Part shown: piece by piece, positions 1 through 8,120 of the stretch
How positions within the stretch are numbered: the first letter of the stretch is position 1
Layout: each line of letters begins with the position of its first letter
Source of the DNA: Nitzschia sp. DOCU1
Lineage: Eukaryota; Bacillariophyta; Bacillariophyceae; Bacillariales; Bacillariaceae
Assembly (NCBI GenBank): GCA_951394045.1
Contig: OX595985.1
Coordinates: 372,001 to 436,000, forward strand
Direction: 5' to 3'
Length of the DNA: 64,000 bases
Notes under the pieces: generated by a model
Seen by the model: only the letters and a program-made list of their open reading frames with translations
The model's database searches: none
Told to the model about the DNA's origin: nothing
Translations under genes and position numbers: made by a program

Positions 1-1967
1 CGGGGGAGACCCATACGAACCCAAGCAAAATCTGGTGGATATTGCCAACATCCTGTCTTGGATTCTGCGCTTCCATCCTTGCTTCTGCCTCGGACACGCT
101 CTCTACTTTGCTCTCAACATCGACTTTGTGAAGTTCTTGTACCCCGGCTTGACGACCGTTTGGAGCAAGGAAGTGTTGCTGTACGACGTGGTCTTTTTGG
201 GGTGGGAGTCGGTGGTTTACGTCATTCTTGCTATCCACATCGATATCTGGAGCACTAATCCAAGTATTGTTTCGGCCTGGAAGAAGTTCACTTGGTGCCT
301 GACGTGCTCGTGGCCGAAATCGTCGGATCGTAACATCACGACGGAACTAGCTGAGGACAGCGACGTATTGGCGGAGGAGGAGCGTGTTGGCAGCGGCGGC
401 GCCAATAACGACATTATTGTGTGCGACAAATTGTCGAAGACGTACGACAACGGAAAGAAGGCAGTCAATAATTTATCTCTGGGTATCCCGCCTGGCCAAG
501 TTTTTGGCTTACTGGGCGTGAACGGGGCGTAAGTTTTGAAGTCTCGGTTTTTGGCTCGAGGCACCATGAGTCTCTGTCTCTCACTCTTTACAATCTTGCG
601 TTCGTGTTTGCAGTGGAAAGACGACGACTATGCAGATGCTGACCGCCGAGTTTCCCGCCACTTCTGGCGACGCGACCCTGGCGGGCTACAGCGTATCAAG
701 GGAGCCTGAAAAGACCGTCGTCGGGTCGGATACTGTCCTCAGTTCGATGCGCACTTTGCCAACATGACCGGGAGAGAGCATGTCGAGCTTTACGCTACGA
801 TCAAGGGGATTCCCAGGGAATTCGTCAAGGAGGCGACTTCTGCCAAGCTTGCCCAAGTAGGTCTTTCGGAATCCGACAGCGATCGCTTGGCCGCAAACTA
901 CAGTGGAGGAATGAAGCGTCGTTTGAGTCTTGCATGTGCTACCATTGGTGATCCTCAAATCGTCTTTTTGGATGAGTGCTCGACCGGAGTGGACCCCGTG
1001 GCTCGACGCGAGATTTGGGAAATGGTAAGCAACATGGTTGCCGGGAGAAACGTCGCTCCTGAAGAACGCACCAGCATCATTTTGACAACGCACAGCATGG
1101 AAGAAAGCGAGGCCTTGTGTCCTCGAATCGGCATCATGGCCAATGGGCGGCTCCGGGCTCTGGGATCGGCACAGCATCTCAAGAACAAATTCGGCAAAGG
1201 ATACCAGATAGAGATGAAGTGGCAACATGGTTGCCGGGAGAAACGTCGCTCCTGAAGAACGCACCAGCATCATTTTGACGACGCACAGCATGGAAGAATG
1301 CGAGGCGTTGTGTCCTCGAATCGGCATCATGGCCAATGGGCGGCTCCGGGCTCTGGGATCGGCACAGCATCTCAAGAACAAATTCGGCAAAGGATACCAG
1401 ATAGAGATGAAGTGCAAGCTCGTGGAACGGTCGGATCCTGACTATGTCGAGGTAGTTTCGAAGCTCGGTCAAGGGCGTTTGAATAGCTCCGGGGCGCAAA
1501 CAGCAGAAGAAGGGGGCGTCGTGCCAGAGACGGAAGACATTTTCTTCAATCTGGATCAGACGGTTGCGGCCCTGCAGGAATTGACGGGTGATACCTACCT
1601 ATCTTCTGTCATCAACGACCAGAATCCCATTGGTTACAATATTCACAAGGTTGCGACTTCACCGACGGGAGTAACCCTTGCCGAACTCGCCGCCTTTGCG
1701 ACCGTAGAGTTGAGGATCCGAAAGATTGCGGAGTACATCGTAACTTCGTATGCCTCCAATATTTTCCGGGAGCGCCAGGATACCAAGGTCCGATACGAAG
1801 TCAACTCGGAGGGTGTGAAGATTTCGAGTATCTTTGCCAGTTTGGAAGCGAACAAGGAACGTCTCCTTTTGGATGACTATGGAGTCAGTCAGACCTCTTT
1901 GGAACAAGTCTTCAACATGCATGCTGCCGAAGCGGAGAAACTCAAATTAGGCACAAACGACCATTAA
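1..1967 (+). pseudogene. ABC transporter subfamily A, C-terminal half, reading frame broken
   Basis: The 5' part lies outside the window. The first exon (to 528) carries the last membrane segments and the start of the second nucleotide-binding domain, up to Walker A (GLLGVNGA). An intron at 529-613 (GTAAGT...CAG) splits Walker A, and exon 2 resumes with GKTTT. Further on are the signature YSGGMKRRLSLA (about 898-933), Walker B VFLDECSTG, the H-loop region TTHSMEE and the C-terminal SLEQVF motif near 1900. ABCA proteins are ATP-driven lipid or amphiphile exporters. Two breaks are visible. One base is missing near 715 (KT then RRR), which puts the Walker A exon out of frame with the rest. A 193-bp out-of-frame tandem duplication follows at 1029-1414. 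Translation runs in three frames and should not give a working domain unless RNA processing repairs it. A paralogue conversion or assembly error is possible, but the two repeat copies differ at several bases, which argues against a simple assembly duplicate. Confidence 0.85.
1029..1414 (+). repeat. 193-bp tandem duplication inside the ABCA nucleotide-binding domain
   Basis: Copies lie at 1029-1221 and 1222-1414 and encode the H-loop region and the segment after it. 193 is not a multiple of 3, so the second copy moves to another frame. The copies differ at a few sites, for example SMEESEALC in copy 1 against SMEECEALC in copy 2. The second form matches the usual ABCA sequence. Confidence 0.9.
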
Positions 1968-4571
1968 TTTGATAATGCCTGCTGAAGACGACGAGAGTGA
2001 TCATCACCAATTCAAGCACAAGAGTGCGGGACCACTGTTTGCGAAGAAAAATATGATACGCAAAACAGAAGCGTCGCCAAGAACCGATTTGAAATAATAG
2101 TAGGACTAGAACGTATTTTGTTCGGAGCAATAATATGTTATGTATCGTGCGAGAAACGATGCAACCTAGCTAGCTACTTCTCTACCGGTAGATTTATCAT
2201 CTATCTATTCATCGAACTTTTGGCTTCGTTTTTGTGCTCTCACACAAAAGGTTACTGAGCCCCACCGCTACGTCAAAGCAGTTCGATTTCGGAGGGGGTG
2301 GGCCACAGCTGCTCCGCCCGGTAGAGACAACAATCCACTTCACTCGACGGCGTAGCCGATTCCAATTCTCCACGCACCAGCACAGGTTACACTTAAACTC
2401 TCCGCGACGAGACACGTACGCGAGTGGAGGACGTTTTAAAACCGGAACCACAAACCGGTTGCGTTGATCAGGCTGTTTGTGTGCGGGGAGAATCGGAATC
2501 GGGGTCGAGATCACGGATCAGGATCGTTGCTCTGGAAAATGTTGGTATTGTAGAACAACGCCAGACGCCTGCAAAAGGAGGAAAGAACAAGGTGAGTAGC
2601 ACTGCGGGAAAGAAATATGATCAAACGGCACCGTCAAGTCGCAAAAACGCAAGTTTGGAGTGCACGTACCGTTCCGAAGGGCGCCACCACATGAATCATT
2701 CCTCCGCCAACACCAACACAACAATCAAACATTTCATCCAACAATTTTCTTCCAGGGTCTGCTTCGGCTCCGTTTGCCTCAGGGAGCTAGCGTCATGGTT
2801 CAACCGAATCAGGAGGGCTCTCCAGAGACTGAGTCCACGTACACCCCCAATATTGGCTTCCTTCAGGACGAGTGTTCCAGGGCGGTCCGGCACAAACCGG
2901 ACCTTCACCGTGGATTTCTCCTCCTTCAGGCTGTTATCTCGCTACAGCTGAGCCGCACCATCAAAATGATAGTGATCGCCGCAGTAGAGGTCTGTTCATA
3001 GCAGAGTGAAAAGAAAGTTGATGAAGAAAGCTGATCATCGTACGATGCGGATTGCTCCCTTCGCAAAAAAGTGAGGTCGATTGAGTGAAAAAGTGATGCA
3101 TTTGTTGGAAGGAATGCTGAGATCCGAGCCGTTTCTGCTGTGGTTTGCGAGCAGTTTCGTGATTTTTCCCACGATGAAGAGCAGTTTCGTGATTTTTCCC
3201 ACGATGAAGCCCCAAAATGAAAAAAAAAAAAAATGAAGCCCACGGTGGCTGAAAGTAATCCACATTCAAATCCGCCAGTTCGCCGAATCCACAGAATATG
3301 GTTTCTGAGGCAAGGGCATAAGCTAGAAAACATTTGAGGCTGTTTGTTAAACACGATTGATATGCCTTACGAATTCTGCTCGTCGACTAGACGGACTACA
3401 TAAGAAAGATAGCAAGCTAGAGAAGTGGGCCGATCGCTGTCTAGCTGGATGCTACAATCACACCCAAGCTGTAAACGGCAAGCTATGGTTGATTTGAAGA
3501 CGTTTGTAAAGTTTTTGTCAAATTACGATAGGTAGTTAGAAACTTAGTAGCCCTTTTTCAATGCCCTCATCGACCCATAGAAAAAACGGTCGGCCACGCG
3601 GTCTATCGCGAGTTCGTTTTTTAGATGACGCTAACTCACTCTGTGATCAAAAGAAGACCATGAAAATTTAATCTAGAGTCAATGTCAATATAAAGTACAA
3701 TATTGTAAAGAGCGACCTTGCCAAAAAGTGTAAGCAAAGTTAGATTGTAATAGAGGGAAGATTGTCGCCCGCCGTGATTTCATATAAATTTATGTGTAAG
3801 CAGTCGAGGTAATCAAAATCACTCAAGATCAATTTCCCTTTAAGTAAATGCATATGCCCTCTTGGAGGCAGCCGAGGGGATGCAATGCGATTTCCCGAGA
3901 TTTCACTACTCGCAATTTGGTGACGCAAGATTTTACAACAAGCGATTTCGCAACAACCGCTTTCGTACTGGGGGCACTTATCGAATCTCAATTCCCTCAG
4001 CGACAAATAGAGCCGATAGTAGTGCAAAGCATTGCAGCAGAGTACGTAGATAGCTGGCTACTACGGTAGCTACGACTGCAGACTACTGCTAGCTCCCTTG
4101 TCTTACTTTTGTTCTAGCTTCTGTGGTTACGTAAGCCAGACGACCGCAGCTTTCTCACTTCTACAAGCGACGGTATCACGATAATACGAGCATCCACGTG
4201 GGCTCTCGTTCTTTCTATCGGAGGGATAGTAAAGAACGTACTGTCAGCAGCAACAATCATGACTACTATTAGCTAGTAAAAACTATGTAGTGTCTCATTC
4301 CCTGATACCTAGCTTGCAGCCAACCAGAACGAAGATGCCCAGCACACTATCCACGTCGCAGCCCAGTTCGTTTCCCACCGACTCTTTTGTCGATTGCAAT
4401 TGTGATATCGTGCTGTAGAAGCAACCATCGCTTTCCACAAGATCGTCGCCAGGAGCACGGGCTGCGAACTGGCTTTGGTGGTGATCGGATTCATGGGATA
4501 GTTTGGATCAGAAGCAGGGCCTTCTTAGCCAACTGTAGTGCTGTTTCGAGTAGGCTTTTCCATTCTCATTC
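1968..4571. other. Intergenic, 2.6 kb, no supported gene
   Basis: Several frames of 60-175 codons are open here (for example 2424-2951 on +), but none shows a domain or convincing composition. The stretch holds a 30-bp tandem repeat at 3151-3210, an A-run near 3220-3232, and a perfect CTACCGGTAG palindrome at 2182-2191. Nothing else is recognisable. Confidence 0.6.
3151..3210. repeat. Two-copy 30-bp direct tandem repeat
   Basis: The unit begins GCAGTTTCGTGATTTTTCCC. Copies at 3151-3180 and 3181-3210 differ only in the last base. A poly-A run follows closely. Confidence 0.9.
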
Positions 4572-6245
4572 TCATTCGATGCTACTATGAATCGTATTGG
4601 GGCAAACTTGTGCGACTTTGGCGGCTTGATTCCCCCACGCTTCTTGTTGATACAAGTATTGGCAAGGCGCTCCGGAAATCTTGGCGCCAAATGCCGCATA
4701 GTAGCCAATGCCATAAACGACGCATCTCGCATGCACCACCACCATTAAATCGACAAAGGTAGCATAATAAGAAGGTGCTTGTCTTCCTTTTTGACGATCC
4801 AAGTGGGCCGTTTCTTCCGAAACATCCCGTGCGACAACTCGTAGCGGCGTTCCGCCGCTGGGTTGTTGTTTTTGTTGTTGTGGTCGTTGAACTAGTAGTG
4901 CATACAATTCTTGATCGATTTGAGAATGATTGGCCTGAACAAAATCGTCATTTTGTAGTTCCATGGCCACGTGTCGTACCAAATCATTGGAATCACTCAA
5001 AAAGTACACACTACTCTCTTCACTTTTCTTTGTCGAGGATACAAGACGACTACAATTGAGTGCATCCTTGGCCACATTCAAAGCAAATTGACGGGTCTCG
5101 CCTTCCCATGGCAAACCTGTCTTATCGGCAGGATATTTGGGATTCTTTCCTAAAATATCTTTTCCATAAGAAAAGGCTTTGGGATGTCGGACGCGACAAT
5201 GGACGGCCGTAAACGTGTCAGGCAGTGTATCTCGCATTATTTGTTCGGCCCAGGCTTGTACGGGAGGACTGGGACGAAAGAATAACCAAAAGATGCGTCC
5301 AAAATGAGGTGCCGCATGCACATCCTCTGTCGCACCTACTTGATTCAATCTCGCTTGAAGTTCGCGTTCGCCCAAATGCCCCAAAATGCGATGCCGCAAG
5401 ACTTTGATGTCGCGAAATTCCCCTGTTGTGGCTCGTTCCAAGGCTTGATCGACATGATCCTTCCAAAACTCTTGTTCGGGGTGATCTTCCGCATATCCTT
5501 GAAACAAGCCTGTAAAATTTCGTACCCGATGCATATCGTCAAATCCCATTTGGCATTCCGGTGGGACTCTCCAATCAAAGAGTTGAATGTGGTTGGGTAT
5601 TAGAAAGTTTTCGAGAGATCGAGGACGTTGCCACGCCAATAATAATACGCGTTGCGTTGCATTCGCCAAGTACAAATCCCATGGCAATTGTCCCAATCGA
5701 TCGTGGAGCCCCCCACACAATCCGAGACAAACGCGAATCAATACCTTGGGGGCATTTGGGTTTGTAAACAATTCCATGCCGGGATATTGCCGTCGCATTT
5801 GTGCATGCCAAGTAACATAATCGCGTATCCAAGGCGGAAGACGTTCCATCAATTCGTCAGGAGATTCGGCATTGTATAAAAAGGAACGCGTGTTATTGAC
5901 GCTGACGTGGATGGAAGAAGAAGACGAAGTTTGTGGGGGGATAATGTTGCTGGTGGGGGGATGCTGTGGCGGATCCACCACGGCGGATGCAATCCCCCCA
6001 GGGACTGGCGGAACCTTGATTGGTGTTTCTGCCAGGGTATTGGTGGTAGATGTCACTTTGACGGTTTGAGTCAATACGATCACCTGCAACGCCACAACCA
6101 GGACAATAACGATTGCCACGAGGCTCACCGCCCGCCAAGATTTGGCCGCTCCTGCATTCCTTCGCCGTTGCTGCTTGTACAGTTGAGGCCGGGCCTGTTG
6201 TTTCATCGTCGTTGACGACGACGACGATACAACTCGCATGGGCAT
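4572..6245 (-). CDS. Type II membrane glycosyltransferase, fucosyltransferase-like
   Basis: Single exon of 557 residues. A short basic cytoplasmic tail is followed by one membrane anchor at about residues 40-60 and a Pro/Ser/Thr-rich stem to about 125: the layout of a Golgi type II transferase. The lumenal domain has GLCGGLHDRLG (175-185, matching the N-terminal sugar-nucleotide loop of GT-B fucosyltransferases), HCRVRHP (349-355, like their HxR motif), FLSDS (415-419) and a C-terminal FVDLMVVVHARCVVYGIGYY segment (497-516) of the kind that closes the donor site. By family it should transfer a deoxyhexose, probably fucose, to glycans in the secretory pathway; the substrate is inferred only. 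It is divergent from the PI3-kinase gene at 11974, and copia element 1 now sits between the two. A remote glycosyltransferase family of unknown specificity is the alternative. Confidence 0.7.
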   Translation of the reverse strand: MPMRVVSSSSSTTMKQQARPQLYKQQRRRNAGAAKSWRAVSLVAIVIVLVVALQVIVLTQTVKVTSTTNTLAETPIKVPPVPGGIASAVVDPPQHPPTSNIIPPQTSSSSSIHVSVNNTRSFLYNAESPDELMERLPPWIRDYVTWHAQMRRQYPGMELFTNPNAPKVLIRVCLGLCGGLHDRLGQLPWDLYLANATQRVLLLAWQRPRSLENFLIPNHIQLFDWRVPPECQMGFDDMHRVRNFTGLFQGYAEDHPEQEFWKDHVDQALERATTGEFRDIKVLRHRILGHLGERELQARLNQVGATEDVHAAPHFGRIFWLFFRPSPPVQAWAEQIMRDTLPDTFTAVHCRVRHPKAFSYGKDILGKNPKYPADKTGLPWEGETRQFALNVAKDALNCSRLVSSTKKSEESSVYFLSDSNDLVRHVAMELQNDDFVQANHSQIDQELYALLVQRPQQQKQQPSGGTPLRVVARDVSEETAHLDRQKGRQAPSYYATFVDLMVVVHARCVVYGIGYYAAFGAKISGAPCQYLYQQEAWGNQAAKVAQVCPNTIHSSIE

Positions 6246-6650
6246 TGTCTGAACGATATTCTCAAGAAGTGTGCCTTCTTAGCGCAGAGCGAGTCAGTCC
6301 AGCACAGCTCTTGCTTGTCGTCGCCGCCAAGTTTCGACCGTCAGTCTCCCCTACAAAGTCGACCCCCTGATACCTAGTTCATCCATTCATTCACGAAAGA
6401 GTAGACTGTGATGAAAGGATTGTCCTTATTGAGAATCCCGTCGATGATGAATGGAATGAATGTAATGCGAATGACTTTTTATGTGTCGGGTAGCGTTCGT
6501 TGAGTCCATCGAGTCAACTGACACTGTGACGTCAATAGAGTGTGACGTCAAATAAGCGGCACGACGAACAGATTCTGGTCGAAGTAGTCGTCCTTTCTTG
6601 GATTCAAATTGTGCTATCATACGCGGAATCGTGCTAGCGTGCGTGTATCT
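6246..6650. promoter_or_regulatory. 5' half of a divergent promoter region, split by copia element 1
   Basis: This is non-coding. Before the retrotransposon inserted, the space between the start codons of the glycosyltransferase (-) and the PI3-kinase (+) was about 530 bp: 6246-6650 plus 11850-11973. It holds two TGACGTCA palindromes (see 6527-6550). TATCT at 6646-6650 is the left copy of the target-site duplication. Confidence 0.6.
6527..6550. promoter_or_regulatory. Twin CRE-type bZIP sites
   Basis: Two perfect TGACGTCA palindromes lie at 6527-6534 and 6543-6550, 16 bp apart centre to centre, about 290 bp upstream of the glycosyltransferase start codon. TGACGTCA is the consensus for ATF/CREB-type bZIP factors. 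In diatoms, related TGACGT elements control CO2/cAMP-responsive promoters. Binding here is inferred. Confidence 0.55.
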
Positions 6651-6818
6651 TGTTGATCTTGCCGCCAGGCAGGAAAGATCGTTCCAGCGCAAGCCGAGCC
6701 AGCATTGCCGGCGCGCGCCAGCCGGCCAACGGCTAGCTCACGGGCAATGCCGATCAGCACGCACTCGCATATCGCAATACTCATTAAATTAGATTGCTCA
6801 ACTATCTCGTGATCATCA
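6651..6818 (+). repeat. 5' LTR of copia element 1
   Basis: 168 bp, starting TGTTGATCTT and ending GTGATCATCA. It contains a GC-rich palindrome (GGCGCGCGCC) near 6708-6717 and, near the end, AATTAGATTGCTC (6787-6799), the exact complement of the primer-binding site. Confidence 0.95.
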
Positions 6819-6831
6819 GAGCAATCTAATT
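6787..6831 (+). promoter_or_regulatory. Primer-binding site with self-complementary LTR segment
   Basis: AATTAGATTGCTC at 6787-6799 is the exact reverse complement of GAGCAATCTAATT at 6819-6831. The second copy begins at the first base after the LTR, where minus-strand priming must start. It does not begin with TGG, so it is not complementary to a tRNA 3'-CCA end. The arrangement matches self-priming retrotransposons such as Tf1, where the 5' end of the RNA folds back on the primer-binding site. Confidence 0.6.
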
Positions 6832-6911
6832 CCCATCGACAAAGACGTCTAGGGGACCACAGCGTCCTACATCGCTACAAGCACCTACGCGCTCTTTGTC
6901 CCCCTGCCAAC

Positions 6912-8120
6912 ATGGCAGCTAGTCCCCTTACCGAAGCCGAGATTCTCGGCACGTGGCAAGAACCACGCCCTCGCATCCAAGGGATGCCCACATTTCATGC
7001 GCTTCGAGCATTGCTCGACTATTTGAAAACCAACGCCATGAAAATTGAGACGCCACTTGGAGGCGGAAACCATGGCCATCTATTCCTCGTTGTCACTGAC
7101 ACGGCCTGGGCACTCCTCGCCCCAAACCATGCACCGTTTGTGCCTCCGGCCCACCCAGGTGGCATCCCCAATTATCCCGACCAGGCCACCTCTGCGGAGA
7201 TCGCAGAAATTCGTGCCCAGTATGATGAAGATGTGCGGGTCTACGCAACGTACAAGAACTGTCAAAGTGCCCTCCGCAGTGTCATCATCGCGGCCGTGGA
7301 TCCAATTTACTTACGAGCTATGCGTGATCCAACCACGCATTTTGCCCACCTCACACCGCGCCAACTCCTGGACCATCTGTTCGATTCCTATGGAAAACTT
7401 CCCCCTCAGGAAATCGCAAAACTCCGTGATGCCATGGAAAAACCGTGGGACCCGACCCAGCCTTTTGAAGTGGTCATTGATCAAATCGAAGAGGCTGTGG
7501 ACACAGCCATTGAAGCGGGCCAACCCTTCACCAGGTCCCAGGTTCTGAACACAGCATACGTACTAGTCCACGCGACCGGCATGTTTGGCGACGCGTGCAA
7601 AGAGTGGAGGAAACTGACCCCTGCACAGCAAACGTGGCCAGCCTTCAAGCAACACTTCATCGAAGCCACGATCCAGCTACGCCTCGATCAGCAAGCCACC
7701 AGTGGCCACCACGGGTACGCCAACGCCACGGTGGAAGCCCTCACACGCATTGCAGAAGCCGCAGCGGCCGACAAACTGGTTGTTGCGAACTTAACTGCCG
7801 CCCACTCCGATCTCAGCGCCTCCGCTACCACTTTGAGCACCCAGGTCACCAGTCAACTCACGGACCTCACCAATTTGGTCACGGCTCTCCAGGCGGAGGT
7901 AGCATCGTTGAAAACCATGCAGCATCGTGGAGGAAACCGCGGGACCCAACGCCCAAACAGAAACAGGGCACCCCACCCCACGGGCTATTGTTGGTCGCAT
8001 GGTGCATATGTCACGGAAGGCCACACTAGTGCAACTTGTCGTTCGCCCAAGGAGGGCCACAAGAAAGAAGCCACTAGAGACAATCGATTGGGTGGAAGCA
8101 ACGCCGGTTGCACTAATTGA
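6912..8120 (+). CDS. gag: Copia element 1 gag
   Basis: 402 codons ending in UGA. This capsid-type protein packages the element RNA. The N-terminal two thirds are mostly helical with the composition of copia capsid proteins. Near the C-terminus there is one knuckle-like motif with Cys and His ligands (CWSHG ... GHTSATC), followed by a basic Gly/Asn tail. The start at 6912 is the first ATG after the leader. After UGA the same frame runs without another stop into the protease, so gag and pol are one reading unit interrupted by one stop. Confidence 0.85.
   Translation: MAASPLTEAEILGTWQEPRPRIQGMPTFHALRALLDYLKTNAMKIETPLGGGNHGHLFLVVTDTAWALLAPNHAPFVPPAHPGGIPNYPDQATSAEIAEIRAQYDEDVRVYATYKNCQSALRSVIIAAVDPIYLRAMRDPTTHFAHLTPRQLLDHLFDSYGKLPPQEIAKLRDAMEKPWDPTQPFEVVIDQIEEAVDTAIEAGQPFTRSQVLNTAYVLVHATGMFGDACKEWRKLTPAQQTWPAFKQHFIEATIQLRLDQQATSGHHGYANATVEALTRIAEAAAADKLVVANLTAAHSDLSASATTLSTQVTSQLTDLTNLVTALQAEVASLKTMQHRGGNRGTQRPNRNRAPHPTGYCWSHGAYVTEGHTSATCRSPKEGHKKEATRDNRLGGSNAGCTN

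Noticed and set aside
217..567. Long antisense frames opposite the ABCA, PI3-kinase, helicase and copia genes
   Set aside because: They mirror the codon structure of well-supported genes on the other strand and have no domain or independent start context.
1025..1219. GTAAGC at 1025 with AG at 1219 as an intron that would repair the ABCA duplication
   Set aside because: It removes 195 bp, which keeps the wrong frame after the join; the duplication unit is 193 bp.
2424..2951. 175-codon frame as a possible gene
   Set aside because: Arg/Ser-rich composition without any recognisable motif, and overlapping frames of similar length on both strands.
3848..4069. Repetitive-looking frame (DFTT, DFAT) as a possible gene or transposase relic
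   Set aside because: Only about 70 codons, equally open in a second frame, with no homology I recognise.
4296..6377. Shared CCTGATACCTAG near 4298 and 6365 as inverted or direct element ends
   Set aside because: Only about 12 bp in common, no flanking duplication, and a normal gene lies between.
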